A DNA stretch of 64,000 nt from Cryptomeria japonica. Taxonomy: Eukaryota > Streptophyta > Pinopsida > Cupressales > Cupressaceae. The stretch's first letter is position 1; the number at the start of each line of letters is the position of its first letter. Below the pieces are notes generated by a model. It ran no database searches. It was not told where the DNA came from and saw only the letters and a list, made by a program, of their open reading frames with translations. Of this stretch, positions 45,542-56,725 are shown piece after piece. The stretch lies in contig NC_081415.1 in the NCBI RefSeq assembly GCF_030272615.1, positions 189,812,270 through 189,876,269 on the forward strand. Reading direction: 5' to 3'. The translations under genes were made by a program, and so were the position numbers.

Positions 45542-47177
45542 ATTGGGTGTGAACCACCTAGTGTTGTGGCTACTAAGTCTGAATGCAAATCTCCTCTAGG
45601 GGTGCAAGCCTCTCCTAATATTTCTATGGCGGAAAAGTGGGCGAATAAAACTTAAAATGTGAAAATATGTTAATACTAGTCCACACACACACACACAGGA
45701 CTTCTTGATGCAAGCTATGGAGTAACGATGTGTTACTCAGCTTCCCAAGGAGGGTTCCATGGTTCTCTATCTCACAATGTCCCTCAAACCAATGTTTTTG
45801 CTCTCAGATTACTGAGCAAAATAGTTTAGGGATGGCAAATATGAGAACGAGAGATGCTTTGATAAATTTTAGTATGAAATGGATGCTAAGCTATGTGTGA
45901 TCTTAGAAATGCAATAAACTAAATGATAAGATGACAAGATTAGTATGAATACTATCCTAGCATACTATATTTATTCTATGATTGAGCTAAAATGATAAAG
46001 AAATTACTCTAAACATGCATATTTAGTCTACTTCCTAATTTAAAGAGAGGCTAAATGATGACCATATATGAAATGAAAGCTTGAATATATTTGAGCATAA
46101 GTGTGATGCTTCAAATTTGAAAGATGATTGATAAGAATGGAGGAATGAGAGCTCTATTTATAGCATAAACAGGGCAATGGATGGTCAAGATTGAATGGTT
46201 TAATCAAGGGCCAAGTTTGAAAGTTGGGGATCCATGTGCACAATTGGCACCAATGACATGGTGACAAATGTCAACATAAGATTGGGTTGAAAGAAGGGGT
46301 TGGAGGTATTAAATGTCTGAGAAGACCTCATAGTTATCTAGAGGCTAAGGGTCAAGTCTAAGTTAGGATTACCCACTGGATTAGGAGTTAATCCAAGGAT
46401 AAACCTTTGTGCAAATGATTAAGAGATAATCATGGTCAAAGCATTAAAGGCCTAATGAGACCCTTGGGTTGGGTAGAGGTTGAGTCAAAACAAATTTTTT
46501 AACCATGTAGGAGGGTTTGAGTTGGCCATTAATGGTTATTGGAGACTTTGTGGATTAAGTGGTTGAAGGTTGGAAGCTTTCAAAGGTTATCAAAGACTTT
46601 GAGACATTTAGTGGTTGAAGGTTGAAAGCCTTTAATGGTTATCAAAGACTTTGAGGCTTTGAGAAGTGACTTCCCTTTGCTTAGGGATGTGACAAAGTTT
46701 AGAGGAGCGGTTAGGTTAATTAGAAGCGATTAGAAGATTCTAGAAAGGATTAGAAATGGGTTTGGGATTTTGCAAGTGGATGGGGGGATAATAGGATTTA
46801 AATTGAATTAAATGATTTTCATTCAATTTGGTTACAATTTGGAGGAATTAAATAAATTAGATTTATTCAATTTAGGATAACTATTTAATTAAATTTGAAT
46901 TTAATTAAAAGTGGCTAGGGGGATTTAATTAAATAAAATGATTTATTCATTAAATGGTATAGTGAATTTTATTTAAATAAATTGAGTAATTTACTTAATA
47001 AAATAGAAGAATGTGGATAATTTAATTAAATTGGATTTAATTAAATAGGGAAATGAACATAAAATATTCATTTAGGAATATTAATTAAATATGGTCATTG
47101 GGTGTGAACCACCTAGTGTTGTGGCTACTAAGTCTGAATGCAAATCTCCTCTAGGGGTGCAAGCCTCTCCTAATATT
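45542..47177. repeat. 1474-bp insert flanked by perfect 81-bp direct repeats
   Basis: The 81 bp at 45542-45622 and at 47097-47177 are identical (both start ATTGGGTGTGAACC and end CTCCTAATATT). The segment between them is non-coding. It has a (CA)n run near 45680-45698, a minus-strand TATAAATAG-like box near 46155, and an AT-rich right end. It looks like a reverse-oriented LTR, but I find no clean TG/CA ends, and 81 bp is far too long for a normal target duplication. Confidence 0.75.
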
Positions 47178-48062
47178 AATAGTCCTAAGAGTGGTTCCAA
47201 CAAAGGATCTATTGAGCATATCGCCAGCCCTCTTGAAAAATCACATAGCCTTACCATATCATCCATTCATTCCATTTCCACTTCACTCCTAGACTTGGAT
47301 CAACAAGAATTAGAAAAGCCCTTACTAATTGGGTATAAAAAATCAAGCTTTGAAAAGAAAAATCTGAAAGTCAAAAATAGAGAGAAGTCCTTTAGTCCAA
47401 ATCAAAATCAAAAGCTATTGGACTCTACAAAAATCAAAGTCAAGGATAAAAATCCTATGAAGGAAAAGGAACAAGAGTTGATCTCCCCTAATATCCAAAT
47501 AACTGGGGTCAAAAGTTCTAAAATTTCAACTCAAAAAGAATACTTGTTGATCCTAAGTCTCCATCATGCTATCCTACTTTCACTTCTTTTCACAATCATA
47601 AACTTTCATCACTCATCCAGTTGTTCTACACATCCTTTCCCTTCTAGCGATACATCATGGACCTTTAATGGAGCTTCCTTGAAGGACTTTGCTATTAGGG
47701 ATGCCCAAGCTTCTTCAAGTGACAGGCATACGGGCCTATGTAGTCCACACATTAGTAATTCTATCTCAGTTCCTTCATCAAGGAAGACAGTCACTCGAGA
47801 TACACATCATTCAGTCAAGGAACAATGCAGCTACAATCATAAAGTCAAGCCTCATACATTTGAGGTAGGTGATTTGGTTCTCAGAGAAAATCCTAAAAAT
47901 CAGCAAGACAGAGAGAAGAAAGGCAAGTTCGAACCAAATTGGCTTGGTCCTTACATCATCACAGCAGTATATGGATCTAGTGCATATCAGCTCTCAACTA
48001 CAAAGGGTGAACCTTTGGAGGATCCTATCAATAGCATGCACCTTCGCAGGTTTTACACATAG
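47091..48062 (+). CDS. Element G pol remnant: integrase C-terminus joined to non-catalytic sequence
   Basis: A 323-codon open stretch opens in the 81-bp repeat and is lysine- and serine-rich. It has a hydrophobic segment (YLLILSLHHAILLSLLFTII) that could cross a membrane or be chance. It ends in the gypsy integrase C-terminal module: VGDLVLRENPKNQQDREKKG, KFEPNWLGPYIITAVYGSSA, INSMHLRRFYT. RT, RNase H and the integrase active site are absent. The ATG shown is the first in frame and may not be used. Confidence 0.75.
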   Translation: MVIGCEPPSVVATKSECKSPLGVQASPNINSPKSGSNKGSIEHIASPLEKSHSLTISSIHSISTSLLDLDQQELEKPLLIGYKKSSFEKKNLKVKNREKSFSPNQNQKLLDSTKIKVKDKNPMKEKEQELISPNIQITGVKSSKISTQKEYLLILSLHHAILLSLLFTIINFHHSSSCSTHPFPSSDTSWTFNGASLKDFAIRDAQASSSDRHTGLCSPHISNSISVPSSRKTVTRDTHHSVKEQCSYNHKVKPHTFEVGDLVLRENPKNQQDREKKGKFEPNWLGPYIITAVYGSSAYQLSTTKGEPLEDPINSMHLRRFYT

Positions 48063-49873
48063 CTCTTCAGAGTATCCTAATTCAAAAAACACCAAAAAAT
48101 CAAAAATTCAAAAAACACAAAAAAATCAAAAATTCAAAATACAAAAAAATCATAAAAAAAAAAAAATGTTACTTGGTGAAAACCTGACAAACAGGCACCT
48201 TGTGACAAAAAAAAATTGAAAAACAAAAAAATATTTTGTTCAATGGTGAAAACCACTTCGGTGGCACCCTAGGAAAGTACCATGGTGAAAACTGGGTCAC
48301 CAGCGCCATGTGTAGAGACATTACTCCTCCCTCCTTCAGGATTCCATCTCATCACTTCACTTTGCACACACTCACAACCTATCATCCATAATAAACTTAC
48401 ACATTCCCATCATGGCTTGTTATTGGTCTACCTAAGATTGGTTAGCCATTCATAATAAACATTCCTTTTTCATACCTTTTCCATCCATAATAAATCAGCT
48501 CCTATCTGTGGCTAAGGCAAATCCTAAGTCTAGTAATGGGTGTGGAACTGAGAGCATCACATGTTTTGAGGAGTACAGTTTCTTCCAATTTCTTCATTCT
48601 ATACGCACACAATCCACAATAAAGCAACATTTGCATCGCCAATCTGCAATAAAGTTTCATTTTCTCCGTAATAAAGTATCAGTTTCATGGATTCAGTTAG
48701 TTTCAGATGAGACACAGCAGCAACAATGGGCTTCAACAAATCAAATATTTCAACAGACTCTGACAACATTATGGTTCAGTGCTATCTATCCTTTTTGTGA
48801 AAGTAAAAATTGTGACCACAATCAAATAAGACTTATACAAGTGACAAGAGACACTAAACTTGAGGACTACAGTGAATGTTGGTGTCAAGTCTTGGTTTTC
48901 TTTTGATTTTATCTTTTTGGTGACATGTCTTTTAGCTTTTCCAAGATGTCTCTGACTAGAGATTTTATCTCCAGGATGTCTTTGACTAGAAAGGCGAGGA
49001 TGGGGTATCGTTACCTATTTTTCTTTTGCTGTCTGTGGATTGTCTCTTAGTAATGCTATGACTTGTCCAAGGATATGAGGACACTGAGAGTCTAGTATGA
49101 ACTGGGGCATTCCTTGTTTGCAACTGTCTTATCTCCATGCAAATGGGTACAATGACTTTCTGGGTTGAACATATGCCTTGATTGTCATAACCTATTTTGC
49201 CATAATAAAGCTCAATGATGATAACGCATAAGAAGCTCTTTCACTTTCATATCTTCTATCTTCCATCCCCATTTCTTGATTGACCTCCATCGTCGTTCTT
49301 GAGTCCGTGTAGCCTGCTATCACATGACTAAGTATAATGACACACCAAAAATATTTGTATTTCATGTAGTTGCACTTGCATTCCCACATATTAGCATTTC
49401 ATACATACATATAGATATCACAATTGCATCACATCTTGCACACAACACATATTAGTACATTTTACATTTTATCATGTAAATAATCATTTGCATTATCATA
49501 TTCATTTGTGTTTCATACATTCACATTCACATTGGCATAACATATAAAATATAAAAGAACAAAAATATTGCATTGCATCATATACATATTTGCATCCATA
49601 TCATAAGTATCATAAAACATATAGAAGCATCACATAGGTACACATGCATATAGCTGCCGCAAGGATGAATCATCTCATATATATATCAAAAATCATAAGT
49701 GTCATGATACAATAATGTCAAAATACATATGGCTACACAACCAATCCTCATGTTGCCCTATCTGGATAGAGAAACCCACTGATCACTCCTGCTAGTACTG
49801 TTGGTAATGCTAATCCAGTCTATGTCATCATGTCCTATGCCACATGTCCAACCCTCATCTCCAATCCCGGATC
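48063..49873 (+). other. Element G 3' non-coding region
   Basis: It begins with an A-rich stretch of short AAAAATCAAAAATTC-type repeats (48080-48235). GGTGAAAACC-type phrases follow, then sequence without a recognisable protein. A 132-codon ORF at 48508-48906 has no family signal. 49390-49700 is AT-rich with many CATAT and CACAT words. Confidence 0.55.
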
Positions 49874-50200
49874 CTATAACACTTGTCTCAGTGCATCCCT
49901 GTCTTCACCTTGATTGTAAGGAACTAACTCCCCATCGATCGATATCCTCAGAATCTTATATCCATCCTCTAAGGTGATTTTCATCTCACCAATCGAAAAA
50001 TGGAAAGTACAAGTCTCTAAGTGCCATCTCTCAGCCAGCGCAGTCAGCAACCCCATGTTTGCCCAAAACTCAGGCACATACAGAATAAATCGTAAACCCA
50101 TAACCTCAATGGCAGCTCTGTCCTTGAATGTCAACTCTGGTCGCAACCTCTGAGTCAATGAGAATCTCTCTCGCAACTCCAACATAGGCAAATACTCCTA
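49874..50200 (-). pseudogene. Antisense plant-mobile-domain-like fragment in element G
   Basis: On the strand opposite to G, an open stretch reads LELRERFSLTQRLRPELTFK, then GLLTALAERWHLETCTFHFS, then IGEMKITLEDGYKILRISID and GELVPY. The pattern ALxERWxxETxTFHxxxGEMxxTLxD followed by IDGE is the start of the plant mobile domain found in MAIL1/MAIN-type proteins and some transposons. A possible splice acceptor (CTGTAG) lies just upstream at about 50201-50206. Extra antisense ORFs are known in Tat-lineage elements. No downstream domain is readable. Confidence 0.65.
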
Positions 50201-50279
50201 CAGTCAAGCAAATCAATCATATCAGTCCTAGTGGCATTCACTGTTCATCACAAAATGCTACTTTTTATCTAAGTGCATA

Positions 50280-50556
50280 TGGTACTCTATCCTAGTGACA
50301 CTCATTGTTCATCACAGTGTTGCCTCTATCCTAGTGACACTCACTTTTCATCACAAAGTGTTTCTATTTATCCTAGTGACACTCACTGTTCATCACAAAG
50401 TGTTGTTGTTTATGCTAACGGTACTCCTTGTTCATCACAAAGTACTACGTGTTTTTGCACTCCCTGTTCATCACAAAGTCTTGCTCTTTTTAGTACTCCC
50501 TGTTCATCACAAAGTACTCTACCTTGGTACTCCCTATTCATCATAAAGTGCCTCAA
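50280..50556. repeat. Minisatellite in element G 3' region
   Basis: About seven to eight units carry ACTC(C/A)CTGTTCATCACAAAG or close variants, spaced 35-50 bp. The first units also share TATCCTAGTGACACTC. Confidence 0.85.
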
Positions 50557-50571
50557 TCTATCCTATCCTAG

Positions 50572-50760
50572 GGCCTCTGCTTGAGTGTATCCTCTTAAGT
50601 AGTTTCCTAATTGGCAACGTATGTTCTATCACAAAATTGTCAATCGTAGCCCTATTTGCTATCATAGTCTTCCCTAGAGGACTTGCTTGAGTGTATCCTC
50701 TCAGCAGCTTATCCAATTGACAGCGTATGTTTATCACAGAACTGTTGATTCAACCTTGAA
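50572..50760. repeat. Two-unit tandem repeat, period about 106 bp
   Basis: Two units share TGCTTGAGTGTATCCTCT, AATTG(G/A)CA(A/G)CGTATGTT and TATCACA. They start at about 50578 and 50684. Confidence 0.7.
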
Positions 50761-50814
50761 GACATATTACGCTACCTAACATGCATTAATGACAACATTT
50801 ATTACGACAAAGTA

Positions 50815-50903
50815 CAAGGAGGTTTTGTGGCACTCGCCAGCTCTCCTGCATCTGCTGGCCTCTGAAATCGGCGAACGCGATCGAATCTATGCACCAATGC
50901 CAT
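50815..50903 (-). pseudogene. Possible upstream exon of the antisense PMD-like gene
   Basis: From an ATG at 50903 the minus strand reads MALVHRFDRVRRFQRPADAG, then ELASATKPP. It lies 5' of the PMD-like fragment in the same orientation and has a protein-like composition. The link to the PMD fragment by splicing is a guess. Confidence 0.3.
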
Positions 50904-51235
50904 CACTGTTGACTGTTGCTGCTCTATCTCTCTTTGCACTCTAATCTCTTGGATGTGTGGATGACAATGAGGATGTATCTCCCTGGTAGTCTATCTTATA
51001 GACTGCCCTAGCCCTAGCCCTAGCCCTCGTTTCCTGAGTCTGTCTTCTTTATCCCATCACTCTATCCTATCTGGTCAGTCCATTGTAGCCTTTCTTTCTT
51101 ATCAAGAGATTGTATGCAATCTTTTCAGACATTTTCATTCAATCTCTCAAGGGGGCATATCATTCCCATCTTGGGGCAACATTGTATCAGTTCATCTTAT
51201 CTTCTTTGAAACAACGCGACAAGCCGCATTGTCTC

Positions 51236-51249
51236 AAAGAGGGGCAAAA
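51236..51249 (+). other. Element G polypurine tract
   Basis: AAAGAGGGGCAAAA immediately before the 3' LTR TGTAGACACC. Confidence 0.85.
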
Positions 51250-52021
51250 TGTAGACACCTAAAATTGTCCTGTCTAATTAAATAAATATTTTATTTATTT
51301 AATTATCTTTAGCCTAATTCTTCTATTAATTAAATAAATCTTTATTTATTTAATTAATTAATTTATCCTCTTCTAGCCTTATTTCTCATTTAATTAAATA
51401 CATTTATTTATTTAAATTATCCTTTCCCTAAATTAAATAAATATCTTATTTATTTAATTGATCCCACTTCTTCTATTAATTAAATAAATCTTTATTTATT
51501 CAATTAATTCATTAGCCTTTTCTACCCATGACACGTGTCATTCATCTCTTAATTCATACACTACCTACCCTTTCATTATTTTATTATTTCTTTTACCTAC
51601 CCTCTAATCATAGCCGACCTCTTTTACACCTCTCAATCTTATCCCTCCATTTCTTATGGTGTCTTCTATATAAGGAGATACTTCCTTCATTATCAACCCT
51701 GACTACTTGATCAATTGACTACATTACGCTTGGCGCTTTCATATGCGATCCTACTTGCAACCACATTCTGTTCTTTGTTGAGCTCTTGTGCACATAAAAT
51801 CTGAGAGCAAATATATCAAGCAAGATCAATGGAGATAGGAAGAATGGAGATCCAAACCCTATTGGACATGTGATGGTATAATCTTTGTGATTTCATTTGA
51901 TTTGCATTGTCTTAGGTAATCTTCATATGTTATGGTGGATCTTTGTTGTTGTTAGGCTAGGGTTTTGTGGTTGAATTCATTTAGTCTTTCGATATTGTTG
52001 TATCCATTTTCACCATATACA
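51250..52021 (+). repeat. Element G 3' LTR
   Basis: It is collinear with the 5' LTR at about 98% identity and has the same palindrome array and TATA box. An ORF at 51528-51710, mirrored at 39343-39525 in the 5' LTR, is an artefact of LTR sequence. Confidence 0.93.
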
Positions 52022-52026
52022 GTGTG

Positions 52027-52172
52027 TACTATGCTTTCATGTTCTATCCTTCATTGTGTTGGTTTCTTTGTGCTTTGGTTTAATGGTTTTGATAAGCATT
52101 AGTTCTGATTTCAATTGGTAAATAGATTCACCCCCCCTCTCAATTTACTCCTAATATAAGATTTGTCTAACA
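52027..52172 (+). repeat. Element F 5' LTR, last part
   Basis: It resumes after the GTGTG duplication and ends TTGTCTAACA. It contains TTCACCCCCCCTCTCA near 52130 and matches 58570-58698 of the 3' LTR. Confidence 0.9.
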
Positions 52173-52174
52173 AT

Positions 52175-52186
52175 TGGTATCATAGA
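52175..52186 (+). other. Element F primer binding site (decayed)
   Basis: TGGTATCATAGA lies 2 bp after the LTR, a mutated form of the initiator-Met PBS TGGTATCAGAGC. Confidence 0.8.
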
Positions 52187-52227
52187 AAGATCCGCTTTGC
52201 AAAATCTTAATGACTTGAGGAGATCTA

Positions 52228-53250
52228 ATGGCAACTGCATCTAGTTCTACATTCAATCCCTATCAGAAGGAGAGTCCCATATTTGATGGTACAAATTACA
52301 AAATATGGAAGGAGTGAATGAAGATTCATCTTAGATGTCTTGGAGCTGAAGTTTGGGAGATAGTGGAGAAAGGGTATTACCTCAAGATCCTAATTTTAGA
52401 AAACCAAGACCTGTTGATGAACAGAAGAAAGTTGAGAATGATGTTAGAGAAAAAGAATCATCGCCCTATCTAATGAAAAGTTATTGAATGTCATAGAGTT
52501 GAAGAATGCAAACTTGATCTAGACAAAGCTTGAAACTCTTTATGAAGGTGACCAAGCAGTGAAAATTGCAAAACTTGAAGGTTTCGAGGTAAGCTACGAG
52601 ACTTTGAAGATGGAAGAAGATGAGAAGATAAGTTCTTTCTTTAATAGAGTAAATGAGATTGTCATGGGAATCAAATTTTGCGGCGGATCAGTTAGTGAGG
52701 ATGAGATTGTGTCAAAGGTTTTGAGAGTTCTACCTCTAGCTTATAAGATGAAGGCTACTACAATCAATGAACACTAGATACTGTCAAGTACCCCTGTTAC
52801 CAAAGATACATTGCTTGGGAAATTGACTTCTTTTGAGCTTGAGGAACTTGGAGATCAAAGTGCTACTTAAACTGAAACTACATTTAAAGCATCTACCTTC
52901 AATAAGAAAAAAAATAGATTGGAAGGAGATGTATGCTAAAGATTTGGAGGACATTGAAAGAGAAGAAAGAGAAATTGAAGAGATGGAAGGCCTGATTGCT
53001 AGAAGAATTCCTAAAGGACAAGCTGGAAGTAAGTATGAAGGAAAAGTCGCTTTTAAATGTTTTTCATGTAATTAGACTGGTCATTTTGCTTCTAGATGCC
53101 TTGAAAGAGCTGCTAGGAATCATGAAAGATTTGTGAAGAGTTATAAGCCTAATCCGAAATATTAGAATACCTAGATTCTGAAGGAATAAGGATAAATCAT
53201 GCTATTATGTTGGTGATGATGATTTTGGTATTATTGATGATGATGATGAT
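52228..53250 (+). pseudogene. Element F gag (broken)
   Basis: ATG at 52228 opens MATASSSTFNPYQKESPIFD, then GTNYKIWKE followed by TGA. The central gag domain is in another frame: KIAKLEGFEVSYETLKMEED, VNEIVMGIKFCGGSVSEDEI. The zinc knuckle region reads KVAFKCFSCN, then TAG, then GHFASRC, again a lost codon inside the knuckle. It is closely related to gag of element C. Several frameshifts occur between 52330 and 52560. Confidence 0.82.
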
Positions 53251-54875
53251 GAACCGGTGAGTGGGTCTGGCAATGGAAGATTCAGTAAGGATTGGGTTTT
53301 TATTGCTATCAAGGATGATTCTCCAGAACCTATAATTAAAGCAATTCATACTGAGGAAAAGGCTTTAGCTGCTAAAATTGAAGAAAAGGATGAATGGGTT
53401 ATAAACAGTGGATGCTCACATCACATGACTGGTGACATGAGAAAATTTTTATCACTACAAGAATTTGATGGCAAATTAGTCAAATTTGGAGACAACTGGG
53501 CATGTAGGATCAAGGCAAGGGAACAATATCATTGGATGGTAAGACTAATACTGATAATGTTTATTATGTTGAAGGCTTAAAAAATAATATTTTAAGTGTA
53601 GGTCAGATGGTGGATAGAAGATTTCATTTACAATTCAAGGATGGGAAATGTAAGATCATCAATAGATTTGGATTGGAAATTTCTTCCGGAACCCAGACCA
53701 ATGGAAACATCTTTCATTTGAACTCCGGTGAGAAAGCTTGCTTGATTACTTAGATTGATGAAAGTTGGTTATGGCATAAGAGGATGTGTCATGTAAATTT
53801 TGATTGCATAGCGAATATCAGTTCAACACAAGCTACCAAAGATTTGCCCAAGATTGTCAAACCTCATAATCTGGTATATAGAGAATATCAAATGGGTAAG
53901 CAAGTCAAAACATCTTTTAGAAGCATACATGATAAATCTAATGAAATTCCTAATCTTATTCATACTGATCTGTGTAGACTGGCAAGGACTAAAAGTTTAT
54001 AAGGTGATAGATACTTTATGTTACTTATTGATGATTATTCTAGAATGATGTGGGTAGCATTTTTTAAAGAAAAATTTGAAGCTTTTGAGAAATTCAAAAT
54101 CTTTAAAGCTATGGTTGAGACTGAGACAAGACTGAAGATAAAATGTTTAAGATTAGATCAAGGCGGTGAGTTTACATCTGATGAATTCAACAAATTTTGT
54201 GAGAAGAATGGAATCAGAAGACAATTTTTTACACCTAGAACTCCACAACAAAATGGATTGGTGGAAAGGAAAAATAGAACCATATTGGACGTGGCAAGGA
54301 CTATGATAACAAAAGCTAGATTGTCTAATATCTATTGGAGGGAAGTTGTTAATATGTCTGTATACACTTTCAACAGAGTACACATAAAAGGTGATACCGG
54401 TAAGACTCCTTATGAATTATGGTTTGGTCATACTCATACTGTCAGATATTTCAAAAAATTTGGAAGTAAATGTTACATTAGAAGAGATGATGCATTGGGA
54501 AAATTTGATCCTAGAAGTGATGAAGGAATATTTTTGGGTTATTCTACTAAGAGAAAAGCATATAGATGTTATAATAAAAGATTGAATAGGATAACGAAGA
54601 GCATAAATGTTAAGGTGGATGAGAAAGGTAGTAATCAGATTAGATCGTATGACTGTGGACCAAAAGATGAATTTATCAGACCTAAACCGATAATGCAAGA
54701 AGCTTCTCAAAAGAGTGAACCAGTGACTCTGGTAACATCAGAAAACTCAACTATGACAGAGGAAAAGAAAAAAGATTTAGTAAACCAAGAAAATTCAAAG
54801 ACTCGCAGGTATGTGAAACTAAATCATTCTAAAGATCAAATCATTAGAGATAAAAGCAAAAGGTGTGATGACTAG
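53251..54875 (+). pseudogene. Element F protease and integrase (broken)
   Basis: The protease box is WVINSGCSHHMTGDMRK, with the catalytic aspartate changed to asparagine. The zinc region is WHKRMCHVNFDCI, then YREYQMGKQ with both cysteines lost. The integrase core keeps IHTDLC, RLDQGGEFTSDEF and QQNGLVERKNR. It runs open from 54018 to 54875 (285 codons), the best-preserved integrase in the window. Stops near 53752 and 54001 are TAG and TAA. Confidence 0.9.
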
Positions 54876-56453
54876 GAGAAGGCTAGCTACTAAAGAGGTA
54901 TGTTTGATTTCTCAAATTGAGCCAGAATCATTTATTGAAGCAAGTAAAGATGAAAATTGGATAAAAGCAATGGAAGAAGAATTAGATCAGAGAGAAAAGA
55001 ATAAGACATGGGAACTAGTTCCTAGACCTAAAGACAAAAATATTATTGGAACTAAATGGGTTTTCAGGAATAAATTGAATGAGGAAGGTCAAATTGTGAG
55101 GAACAAGGCTAGATTGGTTTGCAAAGATTATTCACAGGAAGAAGGAGTTGATTATGGTGAGATTTATGCCTCGGTTGCAAGAATTGAAGCGGTAAGACTA
55201 TTTCTTGCCTATGTTGCACACAAGAACTATAAAGTATATCAGATGGATGTCAAATGTGCATTTTTGAATGGATATCTTGAGGAGGAAGTCTACATTGAGT
55301 AACCTAATGGATTTTCTTTATCAAATGATAAGGACATGTTTTGCAGATTGAAGAAAGCTTTATATGGACTAAAACAAGCCCCTAAAGCATGGTATGCTAG
55401 ATTAGACAAATATATTTCTAAGCTTGGTTTTAGCAAAGGTAATGTTGATAGTAACCTATATTATAAAATTGAGCATAATGACATACTAACCATTGAATTA
55501 TTTGTGGATGATATCATTTTTGGAGGAGAAGATAGTCTATGCATGAAATTTGCTAATGATATGAAAAATGAATTTGAAATGTCTATGATCGGTGAGATGA
55601 AATTTTTCTTAGGATTGTAGATTACTCAAACTGATAAAGGTATTTTCATTTGTCAAACTAAGTATGTGAAGGATTTACTTAAGAAATTTGGACTTGAGAG
55701 TTCCAAACCAGTCGGTACTCCTATGGTAACTGGTTGCAAATGGTCAAAGGATGATGAATCCCCTAAAGTGAATCCAAGTCGATACAAAGCAATGATTGGT
55801 GGATTATTATACTTAACTCAAACTAGACTTGACATTATGAATGCTATTTGTATTGCTTCTAGATTTTAGTCAGATCTTGGAGAAACTCATGATATTGTTG
55901 TCAAGAGGATATTCAAGTATTTGGTAGGTACAATAGACCTTGGGTTATGGTATCCAAAGAATGATGACTTCAGATTATGTGCCTATATGAATTTTGATTG
56001 GGCAGGAGATGTGGATGATAGGAAAAGTACTACTAGTGGTGCATTATTTCTTGGGAAGAAGTTGGTTTCATGGCTTAGCAAGAAACAATCATGTACTTCA
56101 TTATCCACTGTTGAAGCGGAATATGTAGTTGTTGCTACTAACTGTACTCAGATTTTATGGATGAAGCAAATGTTAAAAGATATAAGGGTGAGTTATGATG
56201 AGCCTATTGTTATTCACTGTGATAATACTATTGTTATTGATATGTCAAAGAATCCGGTATTCATTCCAAATCAAAACACATTTTTATAAGCTACAATTTC
56301 ATGAAGAAAAAGGTTGAAGCAAAGGAAGTCAGATTGGTTTATGTGCCTACTAAGGAGCAGATTGCAGATATTATAACTAAACCATTGCCTAAATATACTT
56401 TTGAATATCTCAGAGATCAGTTGGAGGTTACCAACCCTCTTAAAGAGACTTAG
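54865..56453 (+). pseudogene. Element F reverse transcriptase and RNase H (broken)
   Basis: RT motifs are [35 protein letters not shown] (then TAA), [20 protein letters not shown] and ELFVDDIIFGGEDSL. RNase H motifs are NFDWAGDVDDRKSTTSGALF, SLSTVEAEYVVVATNCTQI and IHCDNTIVIDMSKN. Frame changes lie near 54870 and 56280. In-frame stops at about 55302, 55618 and 55869 all stand where glutamine is expected. The RNase H acidic residue in DADWAG has become NFDWAG. Confidence 0.9.
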
Positions 56454-56725
56454 AAATGCAGGAATGCATCAATCTATAAGCTTATTAGATATTTTCTTTG
56501 ATTCGGGTTGATGAGATGATGCTACTACTTAGGGGGAGTAGTCAGCTATTTGGTTTAGTATTTTTTTGGTTTGGTATCCGTCCTTTGTCATTGATGTCAA
56601 AGGGGGAGAGATGGTATTTATGTGAAAATCAGTCATATCTTTGAGGGAGATTGTTGGCATTCCTTGGCACTTGGATGTTTTTGTTTATCACATTCAATGT
56701 TGCCATCAATGCCAAAGGGAGAGAT
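56454..56725 (+). other. Element F 3' untranslated region with three PPT-like tracts
   Basis: CAAAGGGGGAGAG near 56598, GAGGGAGATTGTTGGC near 56643 and CAAAGGGAGAGAT at 56713-56725 follow one another. The last precedes the true LTR start, judged by alignment with the 5' LTR. The middle one, followed by TGTTGGCATTCC, imitates an LTR start. Confidence 0.75.

Larger units (their letters stand above)
39063..52021 (+). mobile_element. Element G: Tat-like Ty3/gypsy with internal pol deletion
   Basis: LTRs (39063-39836, 51250-52021) differ by about 14 substitutions and one 2-bp indel by eye, roughly 98% identity. The target duplication GTGTG is perfect (39058-39062, 52022-52026). A gypsy PBS and PPT are present. 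Gag and protease are recognisable, then only the integrase C-terminus remains, so RT, RNase H and the integrase core are missing. The 3' region carries an antisense plant-mobile-domain-like fragment and a minisatellite. Its mobility must have depended on another element. Confidence 0.92.

Noticed and set aside
45623-47096. Insert as a DNA transposon with terminal inverted repeats
   Set aside because: The ends show no inverted repeat, and the flanking duplication is 81 bp, unlike any transposon family I know.
47091-48062. Envelope-like gene suggested by a hydrophobic segment in the 323-codon ORF of element G
   Set aside because: Only one hydrophobic stretch and no signal peptide or cleavage pattern. 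The frame ends in an integrase C-terminus, so it is a pol remnant.
48508-48906. 132-codon ORF as an extra gene of element G
   Set aside because: Its composition is that of untranslated sequence and I see no motif. It could be chance in a low-stop region.
50980-51040. Repeated CCCTAG near 51002-51026 as a regulatory or telomeric array
   Set aside because: Four short units in untranslated DNA of element G, too few to interpret.
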